A DNA stretch of 64,000 bases from DASUXY01 sp036377675 (GTDB lineage Bacteria; Bacillota; Bacilli; Bacillales; Amphibacillaceae). Below the pieces are notes generated by a model. That model saw only the letters and a program-made list of their open reading frames with translations. It did no database searches and had not been told where the DNA came from. The stretch spans positions 1 to 64,000 of the forward strand of contig DASUXY010000017.1 in assembly GCA_036377675.1 (NCBI GenBank), written 5' to 3'. Both the position numbers and the translations under genes were made by a program. Position 1 is the stretch's first letter; the number at the start of each line of letters is the position of its first letter. Below, in pieces: positions 51,933-59,359 of this stretch.

Positions 51933-53624
51933 TTATTTTCCAATCGGCCAGTCAAATGGTGGTGATCCTGGCGGTGCATAGTTGATCATATCGACAAACG
52001 GGACGCCGTAAGCGAAAATAATTAACGCGAATGTAATTGCAATCCAAAGCTTCCAGTTTTCGAAGAATGCTGGAGTCGGCTCTGCATCCACTTCTTCTTC
52101 AGCAAGTGGATACTCTTCAACACCTTTAGGAGCGAAGAAGGCCATTTTGATGAATAGGTAAACGATTAATAAAATAGCAATGAATAATATCGATCCACCA
52201 ACTGCTTGAGCAACTTGATAACCGATCCATTCCGAAACTTGTTCCCCACCTGCATACTCAGAGAAGTTTGAACGTCTCGGTGCTCCTTTCAGTCCAGCAA
52301 TGTGCATAGCGCCTGACATAATGGCCATGCCGATAGCCCATAAGATTGCCTGAATAATTCCGAGTCGGTTAATTTGTGGTGTTAATTTTCTTCCCGTTAA
52401 ATGTGGAATTAACCAGTATGAAATTCCGAAAAACGTTAAAATAACTGCTGCGGCAACAGTCAAATGGAAGTGACCTGTTACCCACACTGTATTATGAACA
52501 ACAGTGTTTAATTGGTGAGAACCGTTGATAATTCCACCAATACCACCAGGAATAAAGAAAAGCATTCCAATAAACGGTGCTAGGAAACGGACGTCTTTCC
52601 ACGGTAAAGCCTTAAACCATCCAAACAAACCTTTGTATCCTTTTTTGCGACCTGTCATTTCAAAGGTAGCGAATAGGGAAAAGGCTGTCATCAATGTAGG
52701 TACGACTACCATCATTGTCAAAATAACTTGGATAAACTTCCAAGTTGCTGGAATTCCTGGTTCAGTTAACTGGTGGTGGAATCCAACTGGGAGTGAGAAA
52801 AATAAAAGTAAAACAAATGATAGTCTAGCTAACGCGTCACTAAAGATTTTACCACCAATAATTTTCGGTATAATGACATACCAAGCCATATATGCAGGTA
52901 GTAACCAGAAATAAACTAACGGGTGTCCAAAATACCAAAATAATGTTCGAGTAACTAATACGTTAATCGTTTCAGCATACCCTAATGACCAAGGAATAAA
53001 CTGAATAAGTACCGCAGAAGCTACTCCGATTGTAGCAAACACCCACATGATCATATTGATCGTAACCATAAATGCTGGTAGCGGTGTTTTTTCACCTGGA
53101 TATTTCTTCTTCCATAAATATACTTGTCTAAAATTAATAATTGCAGCAATCCACGTTCCAACGATCACAAGTGCTAAACCGATATAGAAGATTGGATGCG
53201 CTCGTAAAGGTGCATAAAACGTATAAAGCACACTTCCTTGACCTAGTAAAATTATTGTTGCGGTCATAATCGTTCCTATAAGCATTAACCAAAAACTAAC
53301 CCAGCCCCATTTTAGTTGCTTGGCTGTCATTCCGACTGTTCTTCCCATCAGTGAATATTGAAAACCGATGATGAAAAAGAAGGTCATGACAAGTCCTAAA
53401 ATAACACCGTGAACTGTTAACACTTGATAGTAATCGATACCAGCTGGCAATGTAAATTTCCCAGATCTTACTAAGGTTTGTAAAAGTCCCATTAATCCAC
53501 CGATTAGTAAAGCAGTAATTGATACAGTCATAAAAGACAAATATAAATTTTTCTGCTTTTTACTAAGCGGTAATTTTTGAGCGGACGGGTCGACTTGATC
53601 GACTTTTAGGCTCTTAATCCCCAT
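51933..53624 (-). CDS. cbaA: ba3-type cytochrome c oxidase subunit I
   Basis: A 563-residue haem-copper oxidase of the B (ba3) family with about 13 transmembrane helices. A haem ligand histidine is at about 72 (LTVHGVILG). FWYFGHPLVYFWLLPAY holds the CuB histidine and cross-linked tyrosine, GFHHQ two more CuB histidines, and VTGHFHLTVAAAV the a3 and low-spin haem ligands. It overlaps the subunit II stop by one base. It reduces oxygen to water in the cytoplasmic membrane and probably takes electrons from cytochrome c reduced by QcrABC. B. subtilis has no such enzyme at this site. Confidence 0.95.
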   Translation of the reverse strand: MGIKSLKVDQVDPSAQKLPLSKKQKNLYLSFMTVSITALLIGGLMGLLQTLVRSGKFTLPAGIDYYQVLTVHGVILGLVMTFFFIIGFQYSLMGRTVGMTAKQLKWGWVSFWLMLIGTIMTATIILLGQGSVLYTFYAPLRAHPIFYIGLALVIVGTWIAAIINFRQVYLWKKKYPGEKTPLPAFMVTINMIMWVFATIGVASAVLIQFIPWSLGYAETINVLVTRTLFWYFGHPLVYFWLLPAYMAWYVIIPKIIGGKIFSDALARLSFVLLLFFSLPVGFHHQLTEPGIPATWKFIQVILTMMVVVPTLMTAFSLFATFEMTGRKKGYKGLFGWFKALPWKDVRFLAPFIGMLFFIPGGIGGIINGSHQLNTVVHNTVWVTGHFHLTVAAAVILTFFGISYWLIPHLTGRKLTPQINRLGIIQAILWAIGMAIMSGAMHIAGLKGAPRRSNFSEYAGGEQVSEWIGYQVAQAVGGSILFIAILLIVYLFIKMAFFAPKGVEEYPLAEEEVDAEPTPAFFENWKLWIAITFALIIFAYGVPFVDMINYAPPGSPPFDWPIGK

Positions 53625-54127
53625 TATTCATACACCTCCACAGTAGCATACATTAAATGGTGACCGACGCCACAGTATTCATTACAGACGAGCGTATATT
53701 CGCCGGCTTGATTCATTTCTGTTTCAATTTTACTGACGTAACCAGGTTCAACCATCATATTCACATTTGTACCAGCAATGTTCAAGCCATGGATTACATC
53801 TGGTGTAGTCGCTTGAAAGAGTACAGTTGCTCCTTTAGGAATGCGAATATGTTTTACTGGATCACCATTTTCATCTTCTCCTAAATCGTAATTAAAAGCT
53901 GAAGCGACGACATTTACGATGTATTTATCATCGTCAACCTTTGTTACACCAAGGTTTTCCGGTTTAAATGCATCGTTTGCTTCAATGTTTTCTGGATCAA
54001 TCAATTGTCCGTGGCTTTGGGGGTGTGTACCTTTCCAAAACGCTCCAAAACCAAGTACAAGTAAAAAGACAACGAGAGATCCAATACCAAATACCAACCA
54101 TATTTTTTCATATTTGTGTAGATGCAT
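53624..54127 (-). CDS. cbaB: ba3-type cytochrome c oxidase subunit II
   Basis: A 167-residue subunit with one N-terminal membrane anchor (about 9-31) and an extracytoplasmic cupredoxin domain. The CuA site is complete: the histidine in PDVIHGLNIAG, then C, E, C, H and M in CNEYCGVGHHLM. There is a single anchor, as in ba3 oxidases, rather than the two of A-type subunit II. AAGGGAGAGAAAAAAGT precedes the ATG. It is the middle gene of the IIa-II-I operon. Confidence 0.95.
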   Translation of the reverse strand: MHLHKYEKIWLVFGIGSLVVFLLVLGFGAFWKGTHPQSHGQLIDPENIEANDAFKPENLGVTKVDDDKYIVNVVASAFNYDLGEDENGDPVKHIRIPKGATVLFQATTPDVIHGLNIAGTNVNMMVEPGYVSKIETEMNQAGEYTLVCNEYCGVGHHLMYATVEVYE

Positions 54128-54157
54128 ACTTTTTTCTCTCCCTTACATGTACTATGA

Positions 54158-54301
54158 CTATCTCATCATAAATAACGCATACACACCAAACCAGCTAACA
54201 ACGATTAAGGTTCCTAATATAAGTACAGATATTAGTGTCCCTTTTAGGTTGGGTTGCTCTTCATTGTTTGGCTGCTTTCTTTCTTGTGTAGCTAGACTCA
54301 T
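54158..54301 (-). CDS. cbaD: ba3-type cytochrome c oxidase subunit IIa
   Basis: A 47-residue single-span membrane protein translated from minus-strand ATG 54301 to TAG 54158-54160, preceded by AAAGGGGTTGAGAAAAC. After a polar N-terminus, the segment KGTLISVLILGTLIVVSWFG and ending VYALFMMR resemble the Thermus ba3 subunit IIa (GALAVILVLTLTILVFWLGVYAVFF). It lies 30 bases upstream of subunit II in the same operon. This size and place are typical of the CoxIIa family. It is easily overlooked because of its length. Confidence 0.88.
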   Translation of the reverse strand: MSLATQERKQPNNEEQPNLKGTLISVLILGTLIVVSWFGVYALFMMR

Positions 54302-54341
54302 GTTTTCTCAACCCCTTTTTTAAAAAATCCTTTCTAATTCC

Positions 54342-54369
54342 ATCATACACAATTTACATACCCCGTAAA
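54342..54369 (-). promoter_or_regulatory. Probable sigma-A promoter of the ba3 oxidase operon
   Basis: On the minus strand TTTACG (54369-54364) and TATGAT (54347-54342) are 16 bases apart, about 41 bases before the subunit IIa start. Confidence 0.55.
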
Positions 54370-54384
54370 TGTCATTTCCCAACG

Positions 54385-54463
54385 TTTCACAAAGTGTTCA
54401 ATAAGCTGTAAAACCTTTATCACAAAGGGTTTAGTAACCTTTCAGTTAGTAAAGTTTGTGAAA
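54385..54463. repeat. TTTCACAAA/TTTGTGAAA boxes between cbaD and bpsA
   Basis: TTTCACAAA (54385-54393) and its exact inverse TTTGTGAAA (54455-54463) flank a third TCACAAA (54420-54426) in the divergent promoter region. The half-site TTGTGAA recalls Rex or CRP/FNR-type operators, but no complete close-spaced palindrome is present. One box lies just upstream of the oxidase -35. Confidence 0.4.
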
Positions 54464-54529
54464 GTTATGTGACGAAAAAAGTAATAGTTTTTGACGAAAT
54501 GGGAAAGGTATTAGTAAAAAGGAGAAAAT

Positions 54530-55618
54530 ATGGCATATATTAGTTCAGTAGGGCTCGGCATTCCGAAGCACGATATTCAACAAAATGATGTTAAAAACTT
54601 AGTTAAAAATGTTTTTACATATTCACAACGAAAAATTGATCGTTTACTACCAGTCTTTGATCGAGCTGCGATTGCGAACAGACAACTTGTCGTTGAACTC
54701 GATTGGTTTCTTAAAGAGCACTCGTTTGAGGAAAAAAATGCTTTATATGTTACATATACCCGTCACTATTCTTTACAGGCGATTGAGGATTGTTTAACAA
54801 ACGAGACATTTTTACAGAAAAACATTCCTTATGAAGCGATTGATCTCATCATCTTCGTATCAAGTACGGGCATATCGACACCATCCATGGATACGTATTT
54901 AATCAATGCTCGTCCTTTTAGAGAAGATGTCGTTCGCATGCCTTTATGGGGGTTAGGATGTGCTGGAGGCGCAATCGGTTTATCACGAGCATTCGATTGG
55001 TTAAAAGCTCATCCAAACAAAAATGCCTTAGTCGTCTGCTCAGAGCTCTGCAGTTTAACGTTTCAAAAACAAGATATGAGTAAGAGTAACTTAATCGGTA
55101 CTGCTCTGTTTGGAGACGGTACAAGCGCCGTTCTTCTGACAGGTGTACAATCACCTTACCGTTCCTATCAAAAAAAGATTACACCAAAAATTGTCAAAAC
55201 CCATTCTTTTATGAAGAAAAATAGTCAAGATGTGATGGGGTGGAAGGTGACGAATTTAGGCTTTGAAGTCATTTTTTCTAAACATATTCCAAACTTTGTC
55301 CACACCGTTTGGAAAGAACACTTACATGAGTTCCTAACATCACTTAAACTCACTCATCATGATCTTCATTCCATTATTGCTCATCCGGGCGGTCGAAAAG
55401 TGTTAGAAGCGATGGAAAGTGTTTGTAATACCTCTAGAAATAAACTATTTCACTCATACAATGTATTAAAAAATCATGGGAACATGTCATCAGCAACAGT
55501 GTTGTATGTATTAAAAGCGTGGATGAGCGAAACTATTTCACAAAAAGAGAAAAGTATACTCTCCGCTTTAGGTCCTGGTTTTAGTTCTGAATTACTGTTA
55601 TTGGAGTGGGATCGATGA
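54530..55618 (+). CDS. bpsA: Type III polyketide synthase (BpsA-like)
   Basis: A 362-residue chalcone-synthase-like enzyme. The catalytic triad is visible: cysteine in MPLWGLGCAGGAIG (about 143), histidine in IIAHPGGRKVLEAME (about 285) and asparagine in VLKNHGNMSSATV (about 318). SSTGISTPSMDTYLI and GDGTSAVLL are conserved. AAAAGGAGAAAAT precedes the ATG. In B. subtilis BpsA condenses fatty acyl-CoA with malonyl-CoA into alkylpyrones that BpsB methylates; the same pair is present here. It is divergent from the ba3 oxidase operon. Confidence 0.92.
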   Translation: MAYISSVGLGIPKHDIQQNDVKNLVKNVFTYSQRKIDRLLPVFDRAAIANRQLVVELDWFLKEHSFEEKNALYVTYTRHYSLQAIEDCLTNETFLQKNIPYEAIDLIIFVSSTGISTPSMDTYLINARPFREDVVRMPLWGLGCAGGAIGLSRAFDWLKAHPNKNALVVCSELCSLTFQKQDMSKSNLIGTALFGDGTSAVLLTGVQSPYRSYQKKITPKIVKTHSFMKKNSQDVMGWKVTNLGFEVIFSKHIPNFVHTVWKEHLHEFLTSLKLTHHDLHSIIAHPGGRKVLEAMESVCNTSRNKLFHSYNVLKNHGNMSSATVLYVLKAWMSETISQKEKSILSALGPGFSSELLLLEWDR

Positions 55619-56133
55619 CGACATGGATGTGGATATTACTACTAGTTATTATTGGGCAACGTCTAATTGAATTAATGATCGCAAAGCGTAATGAACGATG
55701 GATGAAAGAGAGGGGGGGAATTGAAAAAGGACGGGAACATTACAAATGGTTTATTGTGCTACATAGTTTATTTTTTATAAGCTTACTCTGGGAAACGTCA
55801 CTCTCTAGCCAACGTGTATCTTTTAATTCGTTTCTATTTTCCATATTTTTAATTGCACAAATAGGCCGAATATGGTGTATACAAACGCTAGGTAAGTTTT
55901 GGAATACGAAAATTATCGTTTTACCTCGCGTTGCCTTAATAAGAAAAGGGCCATACAAATTTGTTAAACATCCAAATTATATCATTGTTGCACTCGAGTT
56001 AATTGTCATACCACTTCTTTTTGGGGCTTATATGACAGCGATTATTTTCCCGATTATTCATTTATTACTATTACGCATCCGAATTCCTGAAGAAGAAAGA
56101 GCTTTAAAAAATGCGACAATACAAAAACCATAA
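55615..56133 (+). CDS. bpsB: Isoprenylcysteine methyltransferase-like protein (BpsB/YpbQ)
   Basis: A 172-residue membrane methyltransferase of the ICMT-like family, with about five hydrophobic segments. The C-terminal SAM-binding region shows IRKGPYKFVKHPNYIIVALEL and a final RIRIPEEERAL, family signatures. Its ATG overlaps the bpsA stop as ATGA, so the two are coupled. In B. subtilis BpsB O-methylates alkylpyrones made by BpsA. A terminator-like hairpin follows. Confidence 0.9.
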   Translation: MTTWMWILLLVIIGQRLIELMIAKRNERWMKERGGIEKGREHYKWFIVLHSLFFISLLWETSLSSQRVSFNSFLFSIFLIAQIGRIWCIQTLGKFWNTKIIVLPRVALIRKGPYKFVKHPNYIIVALELIVIPLLFGAYMTAIIFPIIHLLLLRIRIPEEERALKNATIQKP

Positions 56134-56172
56134 CATCATCATCACTTACACGACCGATTAAATGAACCCATC

Positions 56173-56208
56173 AAAAAAAAGCGGTAATCATCTGATTACC
56201 GCTTTATA
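56173..56208 (-). terminator. Terminator of csp (also after bpsB)
   Basis: AAAGCGGTAATCA and TGATTACCGCTTT form a perfect stem. On the minus strand it is followed by a run of eight T residues, so it mainly serves csp; bpsB may share it. Confidence 0.88.
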
Positions 56209-56213
56209 TTTCA

Positions 56214-56420
56214 TTAGCTGTTAATTTTTTCAACGTTAGCAGCTTGTGGACCACGTTCACCTTCAACAATTTCAAATGTAACTTCTTGACCTTCTTCTAA
56301 TGATTTGAAACCTTCTTCTTGAATAGCAGAGTAATGGACGAAAACGTCATTTCCCTCTTCTACTTGAATAAAACCGTATCCTTTTTCTGCGTTAAACCAT
56401 TTAACTACTCCATTTTCCAT
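56214..56420 (-). CDS. csp: Cold-shock protein (CspA family)
   Basis: A 68-residue single cold-shock domain that binds single-stranded RNA/DNA. RNP1 is KGYGFIQ (about 14-20) and RNP2 is VFVHYSAI (about 27-34); GPQAANV near the C-terminus is typical. AGGAGGATTATTAC precedes the ATG at 56420. A good promoter lies about 165 bases upstream and the leader holds a terminator-like hairpin, suggesting post-transcriptional control. The paralogue name (cspB, C or D) cannot be fixed from sequence alone. Confidence 0.96.
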   Translation of the reverse strand: MENGVVKWFNAEKGYGFIQVEEGNDVFVHYSAIQEEGFKSLEEGQEVTFEIVEGERGPQAANVEKINS

Positions 56421-56480
56421 GTAATAATCCTCCTAAAACATTCACGTAAAACGTGGTAATACAAATCAGATAATGATATC

Positions 56481-56547
56481 AAAAAAAGACAACTCTTATA
56501 TAGAAATGGTGGATCAGTTTCGTCCGCTTCTCTCTATAGAAGTTGTC
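56481..56547 (-). terminator. Terminator-like hairpin in the csp leader
   Basis: On the minus strand GACAACTTCTATA (56547-56535) pairs with TATATAAGAGTTGTC (56502-56488), 12 of 13 positions including one G:U, and is followed by TTTTTTT (56487-56481). It starts about 30 bases after the predicted transcription start and ends about 60 bases before the csp ATG. It may be an attenuator or the end of a short RNA. Confidence 0.6.
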
Positions 56548-56585
56548 GTTTTTCATGATCCATAACATCTTCTTTGCTTACGTTT

Positions 56586-56614
56586 AATATAGCTTATTTC
56601 TGCTCATTAGTCAA
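56586..56614 (-). promoter_or_regulatory. Sigma-A promoter upstream of csp
   Basis: On the minus strand TTGACT (56614-56609) and TATATT (56591-56586) are separated by exactly 17 bases. The predicted start is about 56579. Confidence 0.7.
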
Positions 56615-57006
56615 CGAATAAGGCAAGAATAATTCCCTTTTTCTGTGTAAAAATTTGAAAATTTCCTCAATACAATCCATCATGCCCAGTACATTCGGGA
56701 AGAAAATAATGAAAATCGAGGCAAAAGTGAGTAGCCGTTAACTAACTGAAAATGATGTTGGAAATTCCCCCTTCCAAATCGATACACCATTGATGATTAT
56801 ACTATTATGAGTGTGAACCATTTCATATATATTTATTCCATCTTCTCTCGTAGTTAGGAAAATGTTTCTAGACGAGTTATTAGAACACCTAAATGATCTA
56901 TTTTTAGATCAATATTCACCATAAGTGCATCATTTTTACACACTTTACTATTCAAAGACATAAAATTCAGTTAAAATAAATATATATGGATGAAGGGAGT
57001 TTTATT

Positions 57007-58677
57007 ATGAAAACGGATATAGAAATTGCGCAAGAGGCAACTTTACGTCCTATTCAAGAAATTGCTGAAAGGTTAGGAATCTCCGAAGATGATTGGGAAC
57101 CATATGGACATACAAAAGCAAAGCTATCTGACGATTTGTTAAGAAAACTTGCAAATCGTTCTGATGGAAAGATTATTCTCGTTACCTCGATTAATCCAAC
57201 ATCTGCCGGCGAAGGAAAATCAACGGTAACTGTCGGTTTAGGACAAGCTTTAAATAAAATAGGTAAACAGACTGTAGTCGCTCTCCGTGAACCTTCGCTT
57301 GGACCTGTCATGGGGATTAAAGGTGGTGCAACAGGGGGTGGATACTCGCAAGTTCTACCGATGGAGGACATTAATCTTCATTTCACTGGTGATATCCATG
57401 CGATTACGAGTGCGAACAACGCTTTATCGGCGATTATTGATAATCACATCCATCAAGGGAATGAATTAAATATTGACCCACGTAGAATCGAATGGAAACG
57501 TGTCATGGATATGAATGACCGGGCTTTACGAAAAATTGTCGTCGGGTTAGGGGGGCCTAAACGTGGCGTGCCAAGAGAAGACGGATTTAATATAACTGTC
57601 GCTTCAGAAATGATGGCAGTCCTCTGTTTAGCAGATGATTTAAAAGACTTAAACCGACGCTTATCACAAATCGTCATCGGCTATACATATAATAAAAAAC
57701 CAGTGACAGTAAAAGATTTAGGAGTAGAAGGAGCATTGACGGTTCTTCTTAAAGATGCTTTCAAACCAAACCTCGTTCAAACCGTTGAACATACACCGGC
57801 AATTATTCACGGTGGACCATTTGCCAACATTGCTCACGGTTGCAATAGTATAATAGCGACAAAAACAGCTGCTAAATTAGGAGATTACGTCGTGACAGAA
57901 GCTGGGTTTGGAGCGGATTTAGGTGCAGAGAAGTTTTTAAATATTAAATCACGTGCCGGTCACTTTACGACTGATGCTGTAGTCATCGTTGCCACTGTCC
58001 GTGCTTTAAAGAAGCATGGAGGTGTTGAAGAGGCCCAATTAGAAAAAGAAAATGTGAGCGCTCTGAAAGCAGGAATGAAAAACTTAGAAAAACATATTGA
58101 AACGATCAACTATTTCGGAATACCGTTTGTCGTTGCGATTAACAAATTTCCGACAGACACGAAAGCAGAAACCAATTTCGTCCAAGAGTGGTGTGAGTCA
58201 CGAAATATTGATGTTGCTTTAACAGACGTCTGGGCAAAAGGCGGTGAAGGAGGAATTGAATTAGCGGAAAAAATTATTTTGAAAACAGAAGAGACACCAA
58301 AGGACTTTCAATACGTTTATGCATTAGAAGATTCTTTAGAAGATAAAATTAAAAAAGTTGCACAAACGGTATACGGTGCTCAACATATTGACCTTTCACC
58401 GATAGCTAAACGACAACTATCATTTTATAAAGAGCAAGGATGGGATCGCTTACCGATTTGCATGGCAAAAACACAATATTCTCTTTCTGATGACCCGAAC
58501 CAAATGGGTAGACCTGAAGGATTTACGATTTCAATAAGAGAACTGCGCCCTTCGATTGGTGCAGGATTTATCGTCGTGTTAACGGGTGACGTTATGACGA
58601 TGCCGGGACTCCCAAAAAAACCAGCAGCATTGAATATGGACGTTACAGAAGATGGGAAAATAACAGGACTTTTCTAA
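57007..58677 (+). CDS. fhs: Formate-tetrahydrofolate ligase
   Basis: A 556-residue ATP-dependent enzyme making 10-formyl-tetrahydrofolate. The P-loop region TSINPTSAGEGKSTVTVGL (about 57-75), EPSLGPVMGIKGGATGGGYSQV and HGGPFANIAHGCNSI are signatures. Length and the C-terminal TGDVMTMPGLPKKPAA match the family. The ATG at 57007 follows GAAGGGAG; the frame's upstream ATG at 56986 lies before that site. It feeds one-carbon units into the folate pool used by thyA, dfrA and panB in this window. B. subtilis 168 has no fhs gene. Confidence 0.97.
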   Translation: MKTDIEIAQEATLRPIQEIAERLGISEDDWEPYGHTKAKLSDDLLRKLANRSDGKIILVTSINPTSAGEGKSTVTVGLGQALNKIGKQTVVALREPSLGPVMGIKGGATGGGYSQVLPMEDINLHFTGDIHAITSANNALSAIIDNHIHQGNELNIDPRRIEWKRVMDMNDRALRKIVVGLGGPKRGVPREDGFNITVASEMMAVLCLADDLKDLNRRLSQIVIGYTYNKKPVTVKDLGVEGALTVLLKDAFKPNLVQTVEHTPAIIHGGPFANIAHGCNSIIATKTAAKLGDYVVTEAGFGADLGAEKFLNIKSRAGHFTTDAVVIVATVRALKKHGGVEEAQLEKENVSALKAGMKNLEKHIETINYFGIPFVVAINKFPTDTKAETNFVQEWCESRNIDVALTDVWAKGGEGGIELAEKIILKTEETPKDFQYVYALEDSLEDKIKKVAQTVYGAQHIDLSPIAKRQLSFYKEQGWDRLPICMAKTQYSLSDDPNQMGRPEGFTISIRELRPSIGAGFIVVLTGDVMTMPGLPKKPAALNMDVTEDGKITGLF

Positions 58678-58808
58678 TGTGATCTAGTCACGTCATTGAC
58701 GAAAAGATAGCGGTTTTACCTATGTAGCAATACATAACGGCATGCGAACAGTAACGACAATTGTAACGTGAGAAATGATCACCTGTCATGTCCGTTAGAA
58801 TAAATAAT

Positions 58809-58856
58809 ATACGACTAAGCGACAGGTAGATGTAAACCCCGTTAGCTTAGTCGTAT
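58809..58856. repeat. Perfect 12-base inverted repeat between fhs and yndM
   Basis: ATACGACTAAGC (58809-58820) and GCTTAGTCGTAT (58845-58856) form a perfect stem with a 24-base loop, between convergent genes. On the minus strand an AT-rich tail (ATTATTTATTCT) follows, so it may end yndM transcripts. A second pair, ACCTGTC (58781-58787) and GACAGGT (58821-58827), could fold instead. Confidence 0.6.
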
Positions 58857-58884
58857 GAACACTTAATAGATGTTATTGAACAAC

Positions 58885-59250
58885 TTATTCTCTAACTACT
58901 TCATCCTTTTTCGTACGTTCGTTATTGATTAACCATGAATGAAGAAAAATTTCAGCGATTGCAAGCAAGCCTCCGGTTAAGATCGATCCCCAAAAAGTCA
59001 CATCGGCATTTACAAAAAACATAGCACCAAAATAGACAATAGCTGAAGCAACAACAAAATCTGCAATTGTCGTCATCCAGTTCGTATCCTCCCTTAACAT
59101 GAGCACTTCCATAAAATGACCGACAAATGCAATGATGATTCCGAGTATAATTGGCTGAAACCAGTTTGCAAAATTTACATTTGGAAAAATCCACGAAGCT
59201 ATGATCACTCCACTCGGGGCAATAATCAATTTCATCAGTAATCCAACCAT
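58885..59250 (-). CDS. yndM: DUF2512 membrane protein (YndM family)
   Basis: A 121-residue protein with four transmembrane segments and a short charged C-terminal tail (NNERTKKDEVVRE), of the DUF2512/YndM family. LLMKLIIAPSGVIIASW, GHFMEVLML and NWMTTIADFVVASAIVYFG are typical. The ATG at 59250 lies 7 bases after AAAGGTGGG; the GTG at 59262 is in that site. Its function is unknown. It is a single-gene unit on the minus strand. Confidence 0.82.
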   Translation of the reverse strand: MVGLLMKLIIAPSGVIIASWIFPNVNFANWFQPIILGIIIAFVGHFMEVLMLREDTNWMTTIADFVVASAIVYFGAMFFVNADVTFWGSILTGGLLAIAEIFLHSWLINNERTKKDEVVRE

Positions 59251-59359
59251 ATTTATTCCCACCTTTTTTTAATACGCTTAGTATCGGCAATTAGTCGAAA
59301 AATATGAATGAGATCATAAACTATTCGCGGATGTTAGCTCTCTTCGGGGCTATGGATAC

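Larger units (their letters stand above)
56421..57006. other. Divergent intergenic region between csp and fhs
   Basis: The csp side (56421-56614) is a leader of about 158 bases with a terminator-like hairpin and a consensus-like promoter. The fhs side (56615-57006) is AT-rich and without a supportable ORF. It contains a small palindromic stem TGATCTA/TAGATCA (56894-56911). A TTTACA (about 56936) precedes several AT-rich candidate -10 boxes, none clearly best. Confidence 0.55.

Noticed and set aside
52525..52914. 129-codon plus-strand ORF opposite cbaA
   Set aside because: Antisense shadow of the oxidase subunit I gene, whose haem and copper ligands are all in place.
58952..59290. 112-codon minus-strand Cys-rich ORF overlapping yndM
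   Set aside because: Out-of-frame shadow of the DUF2512 gene, which has the membrane-protein pattern and a proper ribosome binding site.
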